Origin: an uncultured Hyphomicrobiales bacterium
GTDB lineage: Bacteria; Pseudomonadota; Alphaproteobacteria; Rhizobiales; Aestuariivirgaceae
Assembly: GCA_903951595.1 (NCBI GenBank)
Contig: CAJBCQ010000264.1
Coordinates: 1-36,296, forward strand
Direction of reading: 5' to 3'
Length of the DNA: 36,296 nucleotides
The notes under the pieces were generated by a model. That model had not been told where the DNA came from and searched no databases. It saw only the letters and a list, made by a program, of their open reading frames with translations. Both the position numbers and the translations under genes were made by a program. Below, piece after piece: positions 24,645 through 33,060 of the stretch (positions are counted from its first letter, which is position 1; every line of letters starts with the position of its first letter).

Positions 24645-25565
24645 ATGAGCGAGCCGCATCTCAACCGACAGCCCTTGGCGGTACGCTTGTTCGTGGCACC
24701 TGCGCTGCGGCTGGCGCTGGCGGCGAGCTTGTTGCTGTGCTTGGTCGGTTTCTGGATGCTGCATATCTTCCGCAAGCTCACGGGTAAGGGCGCACCAGAA
24801 GGCTCTGCAAAAAAGTATCCAACCCGCAAGCGGCCCATGCATATGGGCAACGCACTTGCCGCACTGAAGCTTACGCAGAAACTGGCGGATCAATGTGGTG
24901 CCAAGCCATTCCTGATTTCGGGCACGCTGTTAGGCATCCACCGCAATGGTGCGTTATTGGCGCATGACAACGATCTGGACCTTGGCATTTTCGCGGATGA
25001 TCCGGCCTTGGGCGCGCTGGTTCAAGGTTTGCGCGCGGCACCACAGGTGGTGCGGTTAACTGAAAATCGGCTGGGGGCAGTTGGCAGAATTGCCAATCCT
25101 TCCATTCCCAATCTCTATGATGATGTGATCCTCTACAAGATCAATTTGCAATGCCTGCCCGATGCGCGGCCTGTGCGGCTGGATTTATTCGTACACTTCA
25201 ATGTCCAGGGCTTTGTGGCCCACGGCTCCACACGCACGCTATGGGCTAATTCCCCCTTCACTCTGTCCCAAATGGAACTGGAAGGTGCCAAATTCTGGGC
25301 ACCGGCAGACCGAACACTCTATCTGACTGAGAATTACGGGGATTTCAGCGTGCCGAAAGTGAACTTCGAAAGCTCGGTGGATTGTCCGAACGGGATGAAC
25401 ATTCTGACGTTTCCAGCCTGTGCAATGCTGGCGAAGAAGTGGGTGATGTTCGGCATTTCAAAAGACCGTATTCGTGAAAACCTCTTGTGCCGAAGAGGAT
25501 ACGATTTTTGCAGGATGAGTTTGGGGTTGAGGTCGATCTCTTCCATCGCCAATGAAGTGAAATAA
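24645..25565 (+). CDS. Membrane-anchored LicD/fukutin-family phosphotransferase
   Basis: LicD-family enzymes move phosphocholine, ribitol-phosphate or glycerol-phosphate from a CDP donor onto a glycan. The 306-residue form (ATG at 24645, one base after the cytidylyltransferase stop; the track start at 24567 lies inside that gene) has a transmembrane helix at about 22-40. The nucleotidyltransferase-fold signature follows: LISGTLLGIHRNGALLAHDND to DLG, with metal-binding Asp108, Asp110 and Asp112. A third acidic residue, Asp180, lies in VRLDLF, and the family's late ENYGDF motif is at 229-234. An N-terminal anchor is also present in human fukutin. Next to a CDP-glycerol synthase, glycerol-phosphate transfer is the likeliest role. 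No CDP-choline gene is in the window. GC content is normal at its 5' end, and falls toward the next gene. Confidence 0.82.
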   Translation: MSEPHLNRQPLAVRLFVAPALRLALAASLLLCLVGFWMLHIFRKLTGKGAPEGSAKKYPTRKRPMHMGNALAALKLTQKLADQCGAKPFLISGTLLGIHRNGALLAHDNDLDLGIFADDPALGALVQGLRAAPQVVRLTENRLGAVGRIANPSIPNLYDDVILYKINLQCLPDARPVRLDLFVHFNVQGFVAHGSTRTLWANSPFTLSQMELEGAKFWAPADRTLYLTENYGDFSVPKVNFESSVDCPNGMNILTFPACAMLAKKWVMFGISKDRIRENLLCRRGYDFCRMSLGLRSISSIANEVK

Positions 25566-25573
25566 GCAATCCA

Positions 25574-26971
25574 ATGAAATTCAAACGCAAATCTGCCTCA
25601 GACAGCGATCAGGGCAAGATCACTTCTGACCATCTACAGAAAAACGCAGCCATTAAAATCGCTGCGCGATTACTAAGCAAATCTGGGATTCAATACTGGG
25701 TCTTTGAATGTGGTGTTGGAAGTGTTTTTCTTGTGGTGCGTGACTATGACCTGAGGGCGACTTACGCTGCACTTAGAGAATGCAAAGACCTCTACATGGG
25801 CTCCATGTGGCAACGTATAAAGCTTAATCTCCTATTTTTCAAAAAACTTAAAATATCTAGTCGCCTAAAGGAATCTGGATCGTTTCAACTCCTAAGCCTA
25901 GCTTCCTCAAAAGGAAAACATACGAATAAGTTGAGATTGAGCAAAGACACACCAATCGGGCGCTATGTTGAATCTGAGTTTTTGGAAGGATTCCCCGACG
26001 GCATCGAGACTCCAATTTCACGACGAAATTTGCTGCAGCATATCAACTTCCCGATTGATGTCGTTTACACTTGGGTGGATTCATCAGACAAGAAGTGGGC
26101 AGCAAAATTAGCAAAGTTCAAGCCAGCCAAAATTGGTAATGAAACGCGAGACTCGGTTTCTGACGCAAGGTGGCGGAGTTGGGATGAGCTTTTCTATTCT
26201 ATGAAATCCATTGAAAAATATGCGCCTTGGGTTCGGAAGGTATTTGTTGTCACGGATCAACAGAAACCGGACTGGTGGATAACTAGAAAAGATGTTGTGA
26301 TCGTTCATCATCGCGACTTTTTTGCCAAGTACATTTCACTACCGACGTTTAACTCCCATGTTATTGAGTCACAATTACACAGGATTCCAGGTCTGAGTGA
26401 GCACTTTATCTATTTCAATGATGATGTATTTCTTGCAAGATCTCTTAAGCCGTCAAGTTTCTTTTTGCCAACTGGTATAAGCAAATTCTTTCCGTCGTCC
26501 GCTATGTTGCCTCTGGGTGATGTAGTTGCGGACGACATAGCACCCGATGCAGCGGGAAAGAATCTGCGAAAAATGCTTGGCGATTCAATTGTCACGCCTG
26601 TAAACAAAATGAAACACACACCTCATCCGCTGCGTAAGTCGATTCTTGGTGAACTAGAGATGCGCTTCTCGAAGCAATATCATGAATTGGGTCAAAACAA
26701 ATTCCGCTCTAGTAATGACTTCTCACCAGTCACACAATTATATCCCTATTGGGCATTCTTACGTGGGCTTGCAGTTCCGTCGACATGTAAACTGTACTAT
26801 TTTGATATGGCTACGAAGAGTGCCATAAAACTGAGTTTTAGGTTGTTAAGGATGGGCCGATTTGATTTCTTCTGTCTGAACATGAGCCAAGGAACAGGTA
26901 ATGCGACTTGGTTCAGGATCAAGACAAATGTAATCCGCTTCTTACTTGCCTGCAAATTCTCAACCAAATAA
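25574..26971 (+). CDS. Stealth-family sugar-phosphate (hexose-1-phosphate) transferase
   Basis: Stealth proteins build phosphodiester-linked capsular polymers by transferring hexose-1-phosphate from UDP-sugars. The conserved regions are in order within 465 residues: CR1 IDVVYTWVDSSDKKW at 161-175; CR2 about 197-300, with SDARWRSWDELFYSM, FVVTDQQKPDWW and the catalytic-region FNDDVF at 281-286; CR3 about 347-395, with KHTPHPLRKSILGELE; and CR4 about 433-446. The N-terminal 155 residues are a variable extension with no match I recognise. Human GlcNAc-1-phosphotransferase belongs to the same family. The gene is AT-rich with many AAA, TTA and ATA codons, unlike dksA or recA, suggesting acquisition by transfer. 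It lies 8 bases after the LicD-like gene. Confidence 0.87.
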   Translation: MKFKRKSASDSDQGKITSDHLQKNAAIKIAARLLSKSGIQYWVFECGVGSVFLVVRDYDLRATYAALRECKDLYMGSMWQRIKLNLLFFKKLKISSRLKESGSFQLLSLASSKGKHTNKLRLSKDTPIGRYVESEFLEGFPDGIETPISRRNLLQHINFPIDVVYTWVDSSDKKWAAKLAKFKPAKIGNETRDSVSDARWRSWDELFYSMKSIEKYAPWVRKVFVVTDQQKPDWWITRKDVVIVHHRDFFAKYISLPTFNSHVIESQLHRIPGLSEHFIYFNDDVFLARSLKPSSFFLPTGISKFFPSSAMLPLGDVVADDIAPDAAGKNLRKMLGDSIVTPVNKMKHTPHPLRKSILGELEMRFSKQYHELGQNKFRSSNDFSPVTQLYPYWAFLRGLAVPSTCKLYYFDMATKSAIKLSFRLLRMGRFDFFCLNMSQGTGNATWFRIKTNVIRFLLACKFSTK

Positions 26972-27012
26972 CGTCTTAAGAACTCAAAAGAAAACCCGAA
27001 GAAAGCTACACT

Positions 27013-27774
27013 ATGATCCGTCAGTTCTTAAATCGCCTTCTTCTTCCGTATAAAATTCGTATCGTGCGTCTAAATGGCCGTCTTTCTGAACTCCATCATT
27101 TGCTGCAACCTTATAATTATAAAATTCAGAAGAGATTTTTGAGAGGTCATGGGAGCGTTGTTTCTCGTGGACCTTTTTCGGGTCTTCAGTTTAGGCGAGA
27201 TGCAAAAAAACTTTTAGGCACTTACGAGCACGAGCTTCACGATTCGGTTGAGGAGCTGATTTGTTTCAAGCCAGATGTGATTTTGAATATTGGATCGGCG
27301 GATGGATACTACGCCTTAGGCCTCGCCAAGCGTCTGCCGGAATCAAAGGTATTTGCTTTTGACTTGAACAAAAAATTTGAAGGAATTATCTCAGAATTAG
27401 CGAATAGAAACAACGTCACCGTTCATTTCTTCGCCCGAGCTTTTGATAAAAATGATTTAACTCACGTAAACGGTTTGAAAACTGCAGTTGTACTTGATGT
27501 GGAAGGTGCAGAAATGCAAGTGTTGGAGACATTTGGTAATTCACTCAATGGGATGTTCTTGATTATCGAAACACATGATATTTTTGTGCCGGACATCACA
27601 AAAGCTGTCGTCAGTCGGCTTGAAGCCACACATGAGATCTCTGAAATAGAAGAAGCTACTAAGCAGACTGATTTGCCAGCACTAAGTGCCTTTAGTTGCC
27701 TTGATCGTGCGCTTCTGGTTAATGAGTTTAGGGCTGGCAAACAGGTTTGGCTTGTTGCTAGACCGCGTGGCTGA
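27013..27774 (+). CDS. FkbM-like SAM-dependent methyltransferase
   Basis: The 253-residue protein has a class I methyltransferase fold. Motif I is LNIGSADGYYALGLAKRLP at about 90-108, an acidic residue ending strand 2 is in VFAFDLN, and the typical FkbM segment VLDVEGAEMQVLE follows at about 158-170, with FLIIETHD after it. FkbM-like enzymes in glycan clusters O-methylate sugars, often at a chain end, which can stop elongation; here the acceptor is unknown. It is AT-rich like its neighbours, starts 41 bases after the Stealth gene and ends 8 bases before the GT8 gene. No membrane segment, so cytoplasmic. The N-terminal 80 residues do not resemble a known domain. Confidence 0.75.
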   Translation: MIRQFLNRLLLPYKIRIVRLNGRLSELHHLLQPYNYKIQKRFLRGHGSVVSRGPFSGLQFRRDAKKLLGTYEHELHDSVEELICFKPDVILNIGSADGYYALGLAKRLPESKVFAFDLNKKFEGIISELANRNNVTVHFFARAFDKNDLTHVNGLKTAVVLDVEGAEMQVLETFGNSLNGMFLIIETHDIFVPDITKAVVSRLEATHEISEIEEATKQTDLPALSAFSCLDRALLVNEFRAGKQVWLVARPRG

Positions 27775-27782
27775 GTAGTAAA

Positions 27783-28859
27783 ATGCTTGCTGTCTGTTTT
27801 ATAACAAATGAACGCCACCTTTCGCTTGCAGTCGTGGCCGCGAGGCAAGCGGAGAAGTTCAAATCATCAGCAGATATTCATATATTCATCGAGGACGCGG
27901 GATTTGATCTAGCTCGTCTGGAGGTGCTTTCGCGGCAGCACGCACATCACTTTCATCTTAACGAGCTTAGTCGCTTTATACCAGATGGACTGCCGCAGAA
28001 CGAGAGATGGCCTTCCTTGACGTTTGGGCGATTGTTCCTCGCAAATGTTTTGCAGGGTTACGATCGTATTCTCTACTTGGACAATGACATACTTGTTGTT
28101 CGAGACTATTCCAAGCTTGTTGATATAGAATTTGGCGACGCGGCATTGGCCGCAGTGACCGACTTTTCTGTTTTGTACAAGATAAGCGACCCCGAGAAGT
28201 TTGGAGGTATGCAATGGTCAGACTGGTTTCGACGGATTGGTAAAAAGCATAATACCTATTTTAATTCAGGTGTACTTTTGATTAATCCTTCGAAATGGCT
28301 TGCTGAGAAGCCCCACGCTTCATTGAATCGTTTTTTTTCAGAATATGGGTATTGGGCAAGAATGTATGATCAGGATTTTTTGAATTGGTTTTTTGATGGC
28401 AAATGGTTAGAGCTTTCTCCTCGCTGGAATTTTCCTGGTTATTTTTTTGGCTTGGGCTTCGAAGATACTCTCAAGCCTACGTTCCTACACTTTTATGGTA
28501 GCCGCGTTCCTTGGCGTAATTTTCCTTTTCAGGTTGAGCATCGCAGATTTGCAAGGGCTTATGCTTCGCTTTGCGAAGAGGTAGGCCTGCAATTTAGCGA
28601 CTTGCCCAACTCTGGCTATTCTCGTGATATAGTTTGGGGCTACTTGCAGAGGATATACTTGAAGCTTTTGTCGTTTGTTTTCAAGCCGAAGCTGGCGTTG
28701 AGGCGATGGAAACGACGCTCCGCTGTACTGCAAAGTTATTTTGACGACCATCAGCTGTTTGTTGATGGTGAAGTGGTGGCGAGTAACCGAGCGGCACGCC
28801 CCGTCTATGTCGGAAACAAGTTTTTTGATATGAGATGGGTTAAAGATTTGGACTTATAA
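27783..28859 (+). CDS. Glycosyltransferase family 8 protein
   Basis: A 358-residue GT-A enzyme. The UDP-sugar/Mn-binding DxD is DND at residues 100-102 in ILYLDNDILVV, and the GT8 hallmark FNSGVLLIN follows at 160-168. A later HFYGSRVPW segment carries the conserved His region. GT8 enzymes are retaining and include the LPS glucosyl- and galactosyltransferases (WaaI/WaaJ, RfaJ-like) and glycogenin. It probably adds a hexose to the growing glycan. The C-terminal 90 residues are basic and may associate with the membrane. AT-rich coding DNA, same as the two genes before it; its stop is 2 bases from the ABC transporter ATG, where composition returns to GC-rich. Confidence 0.85.
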   Translation: MLAVCFITNERHLSLAVVAARQAEKFKSSADIHIFIEDAGFDLARLEVLSRQHAHHFHLNELSRFIPDGLPQNERWPSLTFGRLFLANVLQGYDRILYLDNDILVVRDYSKLVDIEFGDAALAAVTDFSVLYKISDPEKFGGMQWSDWFRRIGKKHNTYFNSGVLLINPSKWLAEKPHASLNRFFSEYGYWARMYDQDFLNWFFDGKWLELSPRWNFPGYFFGLGFEDTLKPTFLHFYGSRVPWRNFPFQVEHRRFARAYASLCEEVGLQFSDLPNSGYSRDIVWGYLQRIYLKLLSFVFKPKLALRRWKRRSAVLQSYFDDHQLFVDGEVVASNRAARPVYVGNKFFDMRWVKDLDL

Positions 28860-28861
28860 TC

Positions 28862-30571
28862 ATGACCACCCCCCTCATACTCACCGCCCTTCGTCTCGTC
28901 CCCCTCCGGCGGCGGGTGTTGATGGTTGTTTGCCTGTTCATCTACAGCATTGTCGATCTTCTCGGCGTTACCATGCTCATCCCTTTGCTGGGATTTGCTG
29001 TTCCAACTGAGGGGCGGTCCAACAAATATCAGGAATTTCTGGATCCCGTTTTCGCCTTCCTGCACCTCACCCCCGGCATTGAGGGGGTGTTGGTGCTTTA
29101 TGCTGGGTTGATCCTGCTTAAAACCGTGTTCTCGGTGCTGCTCATGCAGGTTACGGGGCGGCTGGTGGCTAATCTCACGCAGTCCATTCGGCATCGGCTT
29201 TCGGAAGGCTTGATGCGCGTGAAGTGGCCTTGGCTGATGCGCCATTCGGTGGCTCATCTCACTGCCATTGCCAGCCGCCAGTCCAGCACCGTGGGTGAGA
29301 TGTTCCACAATGCCGCCAATCTGATTGCCATGGTCTTGCAGGTGCTGGCCTATGTGGCACTGGCTTTCGTGTTTTCCTGGCAGGCGGCCCTATTGGCCTT
29401 GGCGCTGGGGGGCATGGTGTTTGGTTGGTTCGGCACCATTGTTCGCATGCGCGGGGCTTCGGCCGAGCGATATGCGGTGGCCGCTTCCGGCCTTGCCTCG
29501 CGCTTTGCCGATGTGCTCACCAATATCCGCTCCATCCGTGGCATGGGCCGCACGCCGCAGCTGTTGGGCCTTATGCGGGCGCAGTCGGCTGACATGAAGC
29601 AGAGCTTCCGTAACAAGCTCATCATGTCGGATCTGTCGGCGGAGATTTTGGAACCGGTTACGGCGCTTATTATCGCTTTTTGGTTCTATATGGCGCTCGT
29701 TTGGTGGCAGCTGCCCATGCACCATCTGTTCGTCATCGGGCTGTTGCTCATTCGCTCCAGCACGCTGTTGTTCAGCGTCTATCGCCTCATGTTCCGGGTG
29801 GTGGATGCGAGCGACACTTTCCGCAGCGTGTTGCGCGTGCTGGATGACACCAAGCGTCATGCCGAAAGCTTCAAGGGCCGGGCAGCACCCAGTCTCAATA
29901 ACGCGCTGGAGGTAAAGGATTTGAGCTTCAGCTATGACAAGAAGCATGTGCTGGAGGATTTTTCGCTCACTTGCCATGCCGGGCAAATCACCGCGCTGAG
30001 TGGAAGTTCGGGGGCAGGCAAGTCCACGCTTATTGATATTCTTCTGGGCCTGCAATTGCCGCGCAAGGGCCAGGTGCTGCTGGATGGAAGCTCCTTGTTT
30101 GATGAGCTGGATGTGGAGGCCTGGCGCAGTCTGATCGGCTATGTGCCGCAGGAGCAGACGCTGTTCCACGATACGGTCATGCGAAACATTACGCTCGGTG
30201 ATGATCATCTCACGGTGGACGATTGCTGGCGCGCGCTTGAGCAAGCAGGTGCTGCTGAATTTGTGCGGGGCTTGGCTGCTGGGCTGCAAACAAATGCGGG
30301 CGAACGCGGGGCCGCCCTTTCTGGCGGTCAACGCCAGCGCATCATGCTGGCGCGCGCGCTCGTTCGTCGCCCGCGCTTTTTGGTGCTGGATGAGGCCACC
30401 GCAGCGCTGGACCCGGAAACGGAAGCTTCTATTTGCGAGGGCGTGCGCGGCCTAGCGCGTGAACACAATATCACCGTGCTTGCCATTTCGCACCAGCCCG
30501 CTTGGGCGCACGTGGCCGATCAGGTGCGCGAATTGCAGCCCCTCACCAAGGCACCTGTCAGCGCAGGCTAA
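28862..30571 (+). CDS. ABC exporter with fused membrane and ATPase domains (lipid-linked glycan flippase candidate)
   Basis: The 569-residue half-transporter has an N-terminal membrane domain with about six helices (residues 15-320). The nucleotide-binding domain follows: Walker A SGSSGAGKST (about 380-389), Q-loop VPQEQTLF (about 427-434), signature LSGGQRQR (about 486-493), Walker B FLVLDEATA (about 506-514), and H-loop AISHQ (about 541-545). All catalytic elements are intact, so it should dimerise and export or flip a substrate. The size is like PglK and MsbA; following a set of glycan enzymes, flipping a lipid-linked product of this locus is the simplest guess. The gene is GC-rich and native-looking. 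Its last 14 bases overlap the convergent small gene at 30558. Confidence 0.88.
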   Translation: MTTPLILTALRLVPLRRRVLMVVCLFIYSIVDLLGVTMLIPLLGFAVPTEGRSNKYQEFLDPVFAFLHLTPGIEGVLVLYAGLILLKTVFSVLLMQVTGRLVANLTQSIRHRLSEGLMRVKWPWLMRHSVAHLTAIASRQSSTVGEMFHNAANLIAMVLQVLAYVALAFVFSWQAALLALALGGMVFGWFGTIVRMRGASAERYAVAASGLASRFADVLTNIRSIRGMGRTPQLLGLMRAQSADMKQSFRNKLIMSDLSAEILEPVTALIIAFWFYMALVWWQLPMHHLFVIGLLLIRSSTLLFSVYRLMFRVVDASDTFRSVLRVLDDTKRHAESFKGRAAPSLNNALEVKDLSFSYDKKHVLEDFSLTCHAGQITALSGSSGAGKSTLIDILLGLQLPRKGQVLLDGSSLFDELDVEAWRSLIGYVPQEQTLFHDTVMRNITLGDDHLTVDDCWRALEQAGAAEFVRGLAAGLQTNAGERGAALSGGQRQRIMLARALVRRPRFLVLDEATAALDPETEASICEGVRGLAREHNITVLAISHQPAWAHVADQVRELQPLTKAPVSAG

Positions 30572-30932
30572 ACAGCTCAGCCATCTTGGCATCCGCATAG
30601 GCAAAGCAACCGGCAAGCTCCGGGCTTACAGGCAAATCGCGATATGCGCCCATGGCACCCTGTTGCATCAATCGGCCTGCCAAGCCCGGCGCATCGCCGG
30701 TGACGACCCACACAGAGCCGAGCCAAGTGCGCCGCACCGGGGTTCCGCCGGCGTTCACAAGCTTGGTGAAGGCTGCATCCGGTTCTGTTCCGGGGGCAAA
30801 GACGACGAGCATGGTGCCGGTGTCATCGGGCTTCAGCGCCGCCACGCGCAAGGTCAAGGCCATGCCGGCCACCCAAACCGCCAGCACGCTCACCGCCAGC
30901 GTTAATGCCAGCCTGTGGCCCGGCCAGGTCAC
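30558..30932 (-). CDS. Hypothetical membrane-anchored protein
   Basis: A 124-residue protein with one N-terminal transmembrane helix (about 10-29, LTLAVSVLAVWVAGMALTLR) and a small extracytoplasmic domain. That domain contains GTMLVVFAPGTEPDAAFTKL and WLGSVWVVTGDAPGLAGRLMQQGA. Similar short proteins occur in other Hyphomicrobiales as unnamed conserved proteins; I know of no function. Its ATG overlaps the stop of the MFS gene by 4 bases, so it is translationally coupled to the MFS transporter and likely the last gene of the bolA-led run. Its 3' end overlaps the convergent ABC gene by 14 bases. Both overlaps and normal GC-rich codon use support a real gene. Confidence 0.65.
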   Translation of the reverse strand: MTWPGHRLALTLAVSVLAVWVAGMALTLRVAALKPDDTGTMLVVFAPGTEPDAAFTKLVNAGGTPVRRTWLGSVWVVTGDAPGLAGRLMQQGAMGAYRDLPVSPELAGCFAYADAKMAELFSLR

Positions 30933-32176
30933 GCGCCCGCGCCCTGCGGCGTGAAGGCGGGTGCGCGCGCTTCACGAATGGGCAGATGCACAAGGGCGGC
31001 AAACAGGCCCAGCGCCACGCCCATCCACCATACGGGGTCATAGGTGCCATAAATGTCATGCAAGAGCCCGCCCAGCCAGACGCCAAAAAAGCTGCCGATC
31101 TGGTGGCTCAAAAACACGAAGCCATAAAGTGTGGCCATGTATCGCGTGCCAAACATCACCGTCACCAGCCCCATGGTCAGCGGCACGGTGGAAAGCCAAA
31201 GCAGGCCCATTACGGCGGTGAAGATGAGGGTGGATACAGGCGTGATCGGCAGCGTGATGAAAGCGATGACGGCAATGGAGCGGCCCAGATAAATCAACGA
31301 CAGCGCATAGCGTTTCACATAACGCCCGCCAATCATGCCTGAAACATAAGAGCCAACCACATTAAACACGCCCACAATGGCGATGGACCATGCCGCCAGC
31401 CAAGTGCTGATGCCATGTTCGATTAGATAAGGCGGCATGTGGATGGTAACGAACGCCAATTGGAATCCGCACACGAAAAAGCCCAGCACCAGCAGCACGA
31501 AACTGCCATGGCCGAAGGCTTTGGCAATGGCTTGGCGCAAATCCAAATCCGTCTCGCCAGCCGCCGCGCGCGCTGCGGCACTGTTGTCGGCCTTGGCACT
31601 TAAAGGAATGGCCAGCGGAATAATGAACAGCAAAATGGCCGCCAGCAGCATCAGGGCGGATTGCCATCCAAAAGCGGCGATGAAGGCTTGGCCGAGGGGT
31701 GCGAATATGAACTGGCCCATGCTGCCCGCTGCCACGGCAATGCCAAAGGCCCAGCTTCGCTTTTCTGGCGGAACCAGCCTGCCAAAGGCGGCCATCACAA
31801 TTGAAAAACTCGCCACCGCGATGCCGGACCCGACGAGCACGCCGCCCGTCATATAGATCAGCCCTGGCGTGTGCGAAAACGGCATCAGGAACAGGCCCGC
31901 CGCATAAAGCAACGCCCCCACCATCAACACGCGCGTCGCGCCGAAGCGGTCGGCAAAGGCACCGGCCACGGGCTGCATGATGCCCCAAGCCAAATTCTGC
32001 AACGCCATCGCAAAACCGAATGTCTCGCGCGGCCAGCCATGAAAATCAGTGATCGGCTTATTGAACATCCCCATGGATGCCCGCCCGCCAAAACCGATAA
32101 TGGCAATGAGGCACCCGGCGATGATGATGACGGAGGGTTCCATATACCAAGGCCGAGGGGAGGGGGAGTTTGTCAT
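30929..32176 (-). CDS. MFS transporter
   Basis: A 415-residue major-facilitator protein with twelve hydrophobic segments. The loop after helix 2 shows the family motif ADRFGATRVLMVGALLY (a GxxxDRxGxR-type motif A). The central loop is charged (about 200-220, AKADNSAAARAAAGETD). The overall pattern, with an N-terminal FGGRASMGMFNKPITDFHGW, resembles the monocarboxylate/oxalate-formate-like or nitrate-like MFS families. Substrate and direction cannot be told. It sits between the small membrane protein (4-base overlap) and an EamA transporter (4-base overlap), so all are likely made from one message. Confidence 0.88.
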   Translation of the reverse strand: MTNSPSPRPWYMEPSVIIIAGCLIAIIGFGGRASMGMFNKPITDFHGWPRETFGFAMALQNLAWGIMQPVAGAFADRFGATRVLMVGALLYAAGLFLMPFSHTPGLIYMTGGVLVGSGIAVASFSIVMAAFGRLVPPEKRSWAFGIAVAAGSMGQFIFAPLGQAFIAAFGWQSALMLLAAILLFIIPLAIPLSAKADNSAAARAAAGETDLDLRQAIAKAFGHGSFVLLVLGFFVCGFQLAFVTIHMPPYLIEHGISTWLAAWSIAIVGVFNVVGSYVSGMIGGRYVKRYALSLIYLGRSIAVIAFITLPITPVSTLIFTAVMGLLWLSTVPLTMGLVTVMFGTRYMATLYGFVFLSHQIGSFFGVWLGGLLHDIYGTYDPVWWMGVALGLFAALVHLPIREARAPAFTPQGAGA

Positions 32177-33060
32177 GCCGTTTCCTTTTTGCCGAACAGG
32201 GCAGGGCCAGCCTGCGCAATCGCAACGCCTGCAAGGACCATCACCCCACCTGTCACGATATTCACCGTAATCACCTCATCCAGCAACACCGCGTCGGCTA
32301 TCACCGCCACCACCGGCACGAGATAGAGGAACACGCCTGCCAAGGCACTGGGCAGGCGACCGGCTGCGAAGTTCCAGGTGATGGAGGCCAGGAATGTGGA
32401 TACGCCGCCAAGATAGGCCATTTCCAGCCAGTTACGGGCCGTCATGTTGAGGAAGGCTTGGGGGGTTTTGGGGCTGGCGAGCAGCAACATGGGCAGGGTG
32501 GCCAACACAATGCTCCATGCGGTAATCGCCATGGCACCATAGCGTTGGATGAGTGGGCGGGCGGCGATAACATAGGCAGACCAAGCAATGCCCGCGCCGA
32601 AGATCATCACGGCACCCTTCACCATGTCCGTATTGCCTGCCTGAAGGTCAGGCCAGAACAGCATTACCGTGCCGCTGAAGGCCACCAGCAATCCGGCGAT
32701 GGTGGAGCCGGTCAACGCCTCGCGGTTCACGAGAGCCGCCATCAGCGCGATGAGGATGGGCTGCGTGCCGATCACCAATCCACCAAGCCCAGCGGTGGCA
32801 TGATTGAAGCCGAATACGGAGCCGATATTATAGCCGAACATGCCCACCCAGCCGAGAAACAGCAGTCGCGGCCAGTCTTCGCGCGCGATGCGCCAGCGGC
32901 CATGCATCATCAGAAAGGGCAGATAGGCCAGGCTCACCATCACATAGCGGATGATCAGCGAATTAGCAGGGCCGAGATCTAGCCCCAGCGTTCGCACGAA
33001 TACTGGCCCGATGCCCCACACCACTTGCGTGAACAGCATGGCCAGCACGGCTTGCGTCAC
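32173..33060 (-). CDS. EamA-family (DMT) transporter, second of a tandem pair
   Basis: The 295-residue protein has ten predicted helices in two EamA repeats (about 5-135 and 150-285). It carries the usual GPVFVRTLGLDLGPANSLIIRY start and LAGVFLYLVPVVAVIADAVLLDE near the end of repeat two, where the conserved Pro-Glu-type motif is LVPVV...LLDE. EamA proteins export amino acids, metabolites or drugs; the substrate is unknown. It overlaps both neighbours by 4 bases. Similarity with the adjacent EamA protein is only at family level by eye, suggesting an old duplication or independent recruitment. Confidence 0.87.
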   Translation of the reverse strand: MTQAVLAMLFTQVVWGIGPVFVRTLGLDLGPANSLIIRYVMVSLAYLPFLMMHGRWRIAREDWPRLLFLGWVGMFGYNIGSVFGFNHATAGLGGLVIGTQPILIALMAALVNREALTGSTIAGLLVAFSGTVMLFWPDLQAGNTDMVKGAVMIFGAGIAWSAYVIAARPLIQRYGAMAITAWSIVLATLPMLLLASPKTPQAFLNMTARNWLEMAYLGGVSTFLASITWNFAAGRLPSALAGVFLYLVPVVAVIADAVLLDEVITVNIVTGGVMVLAGVAIAQAGPALFGKKETA

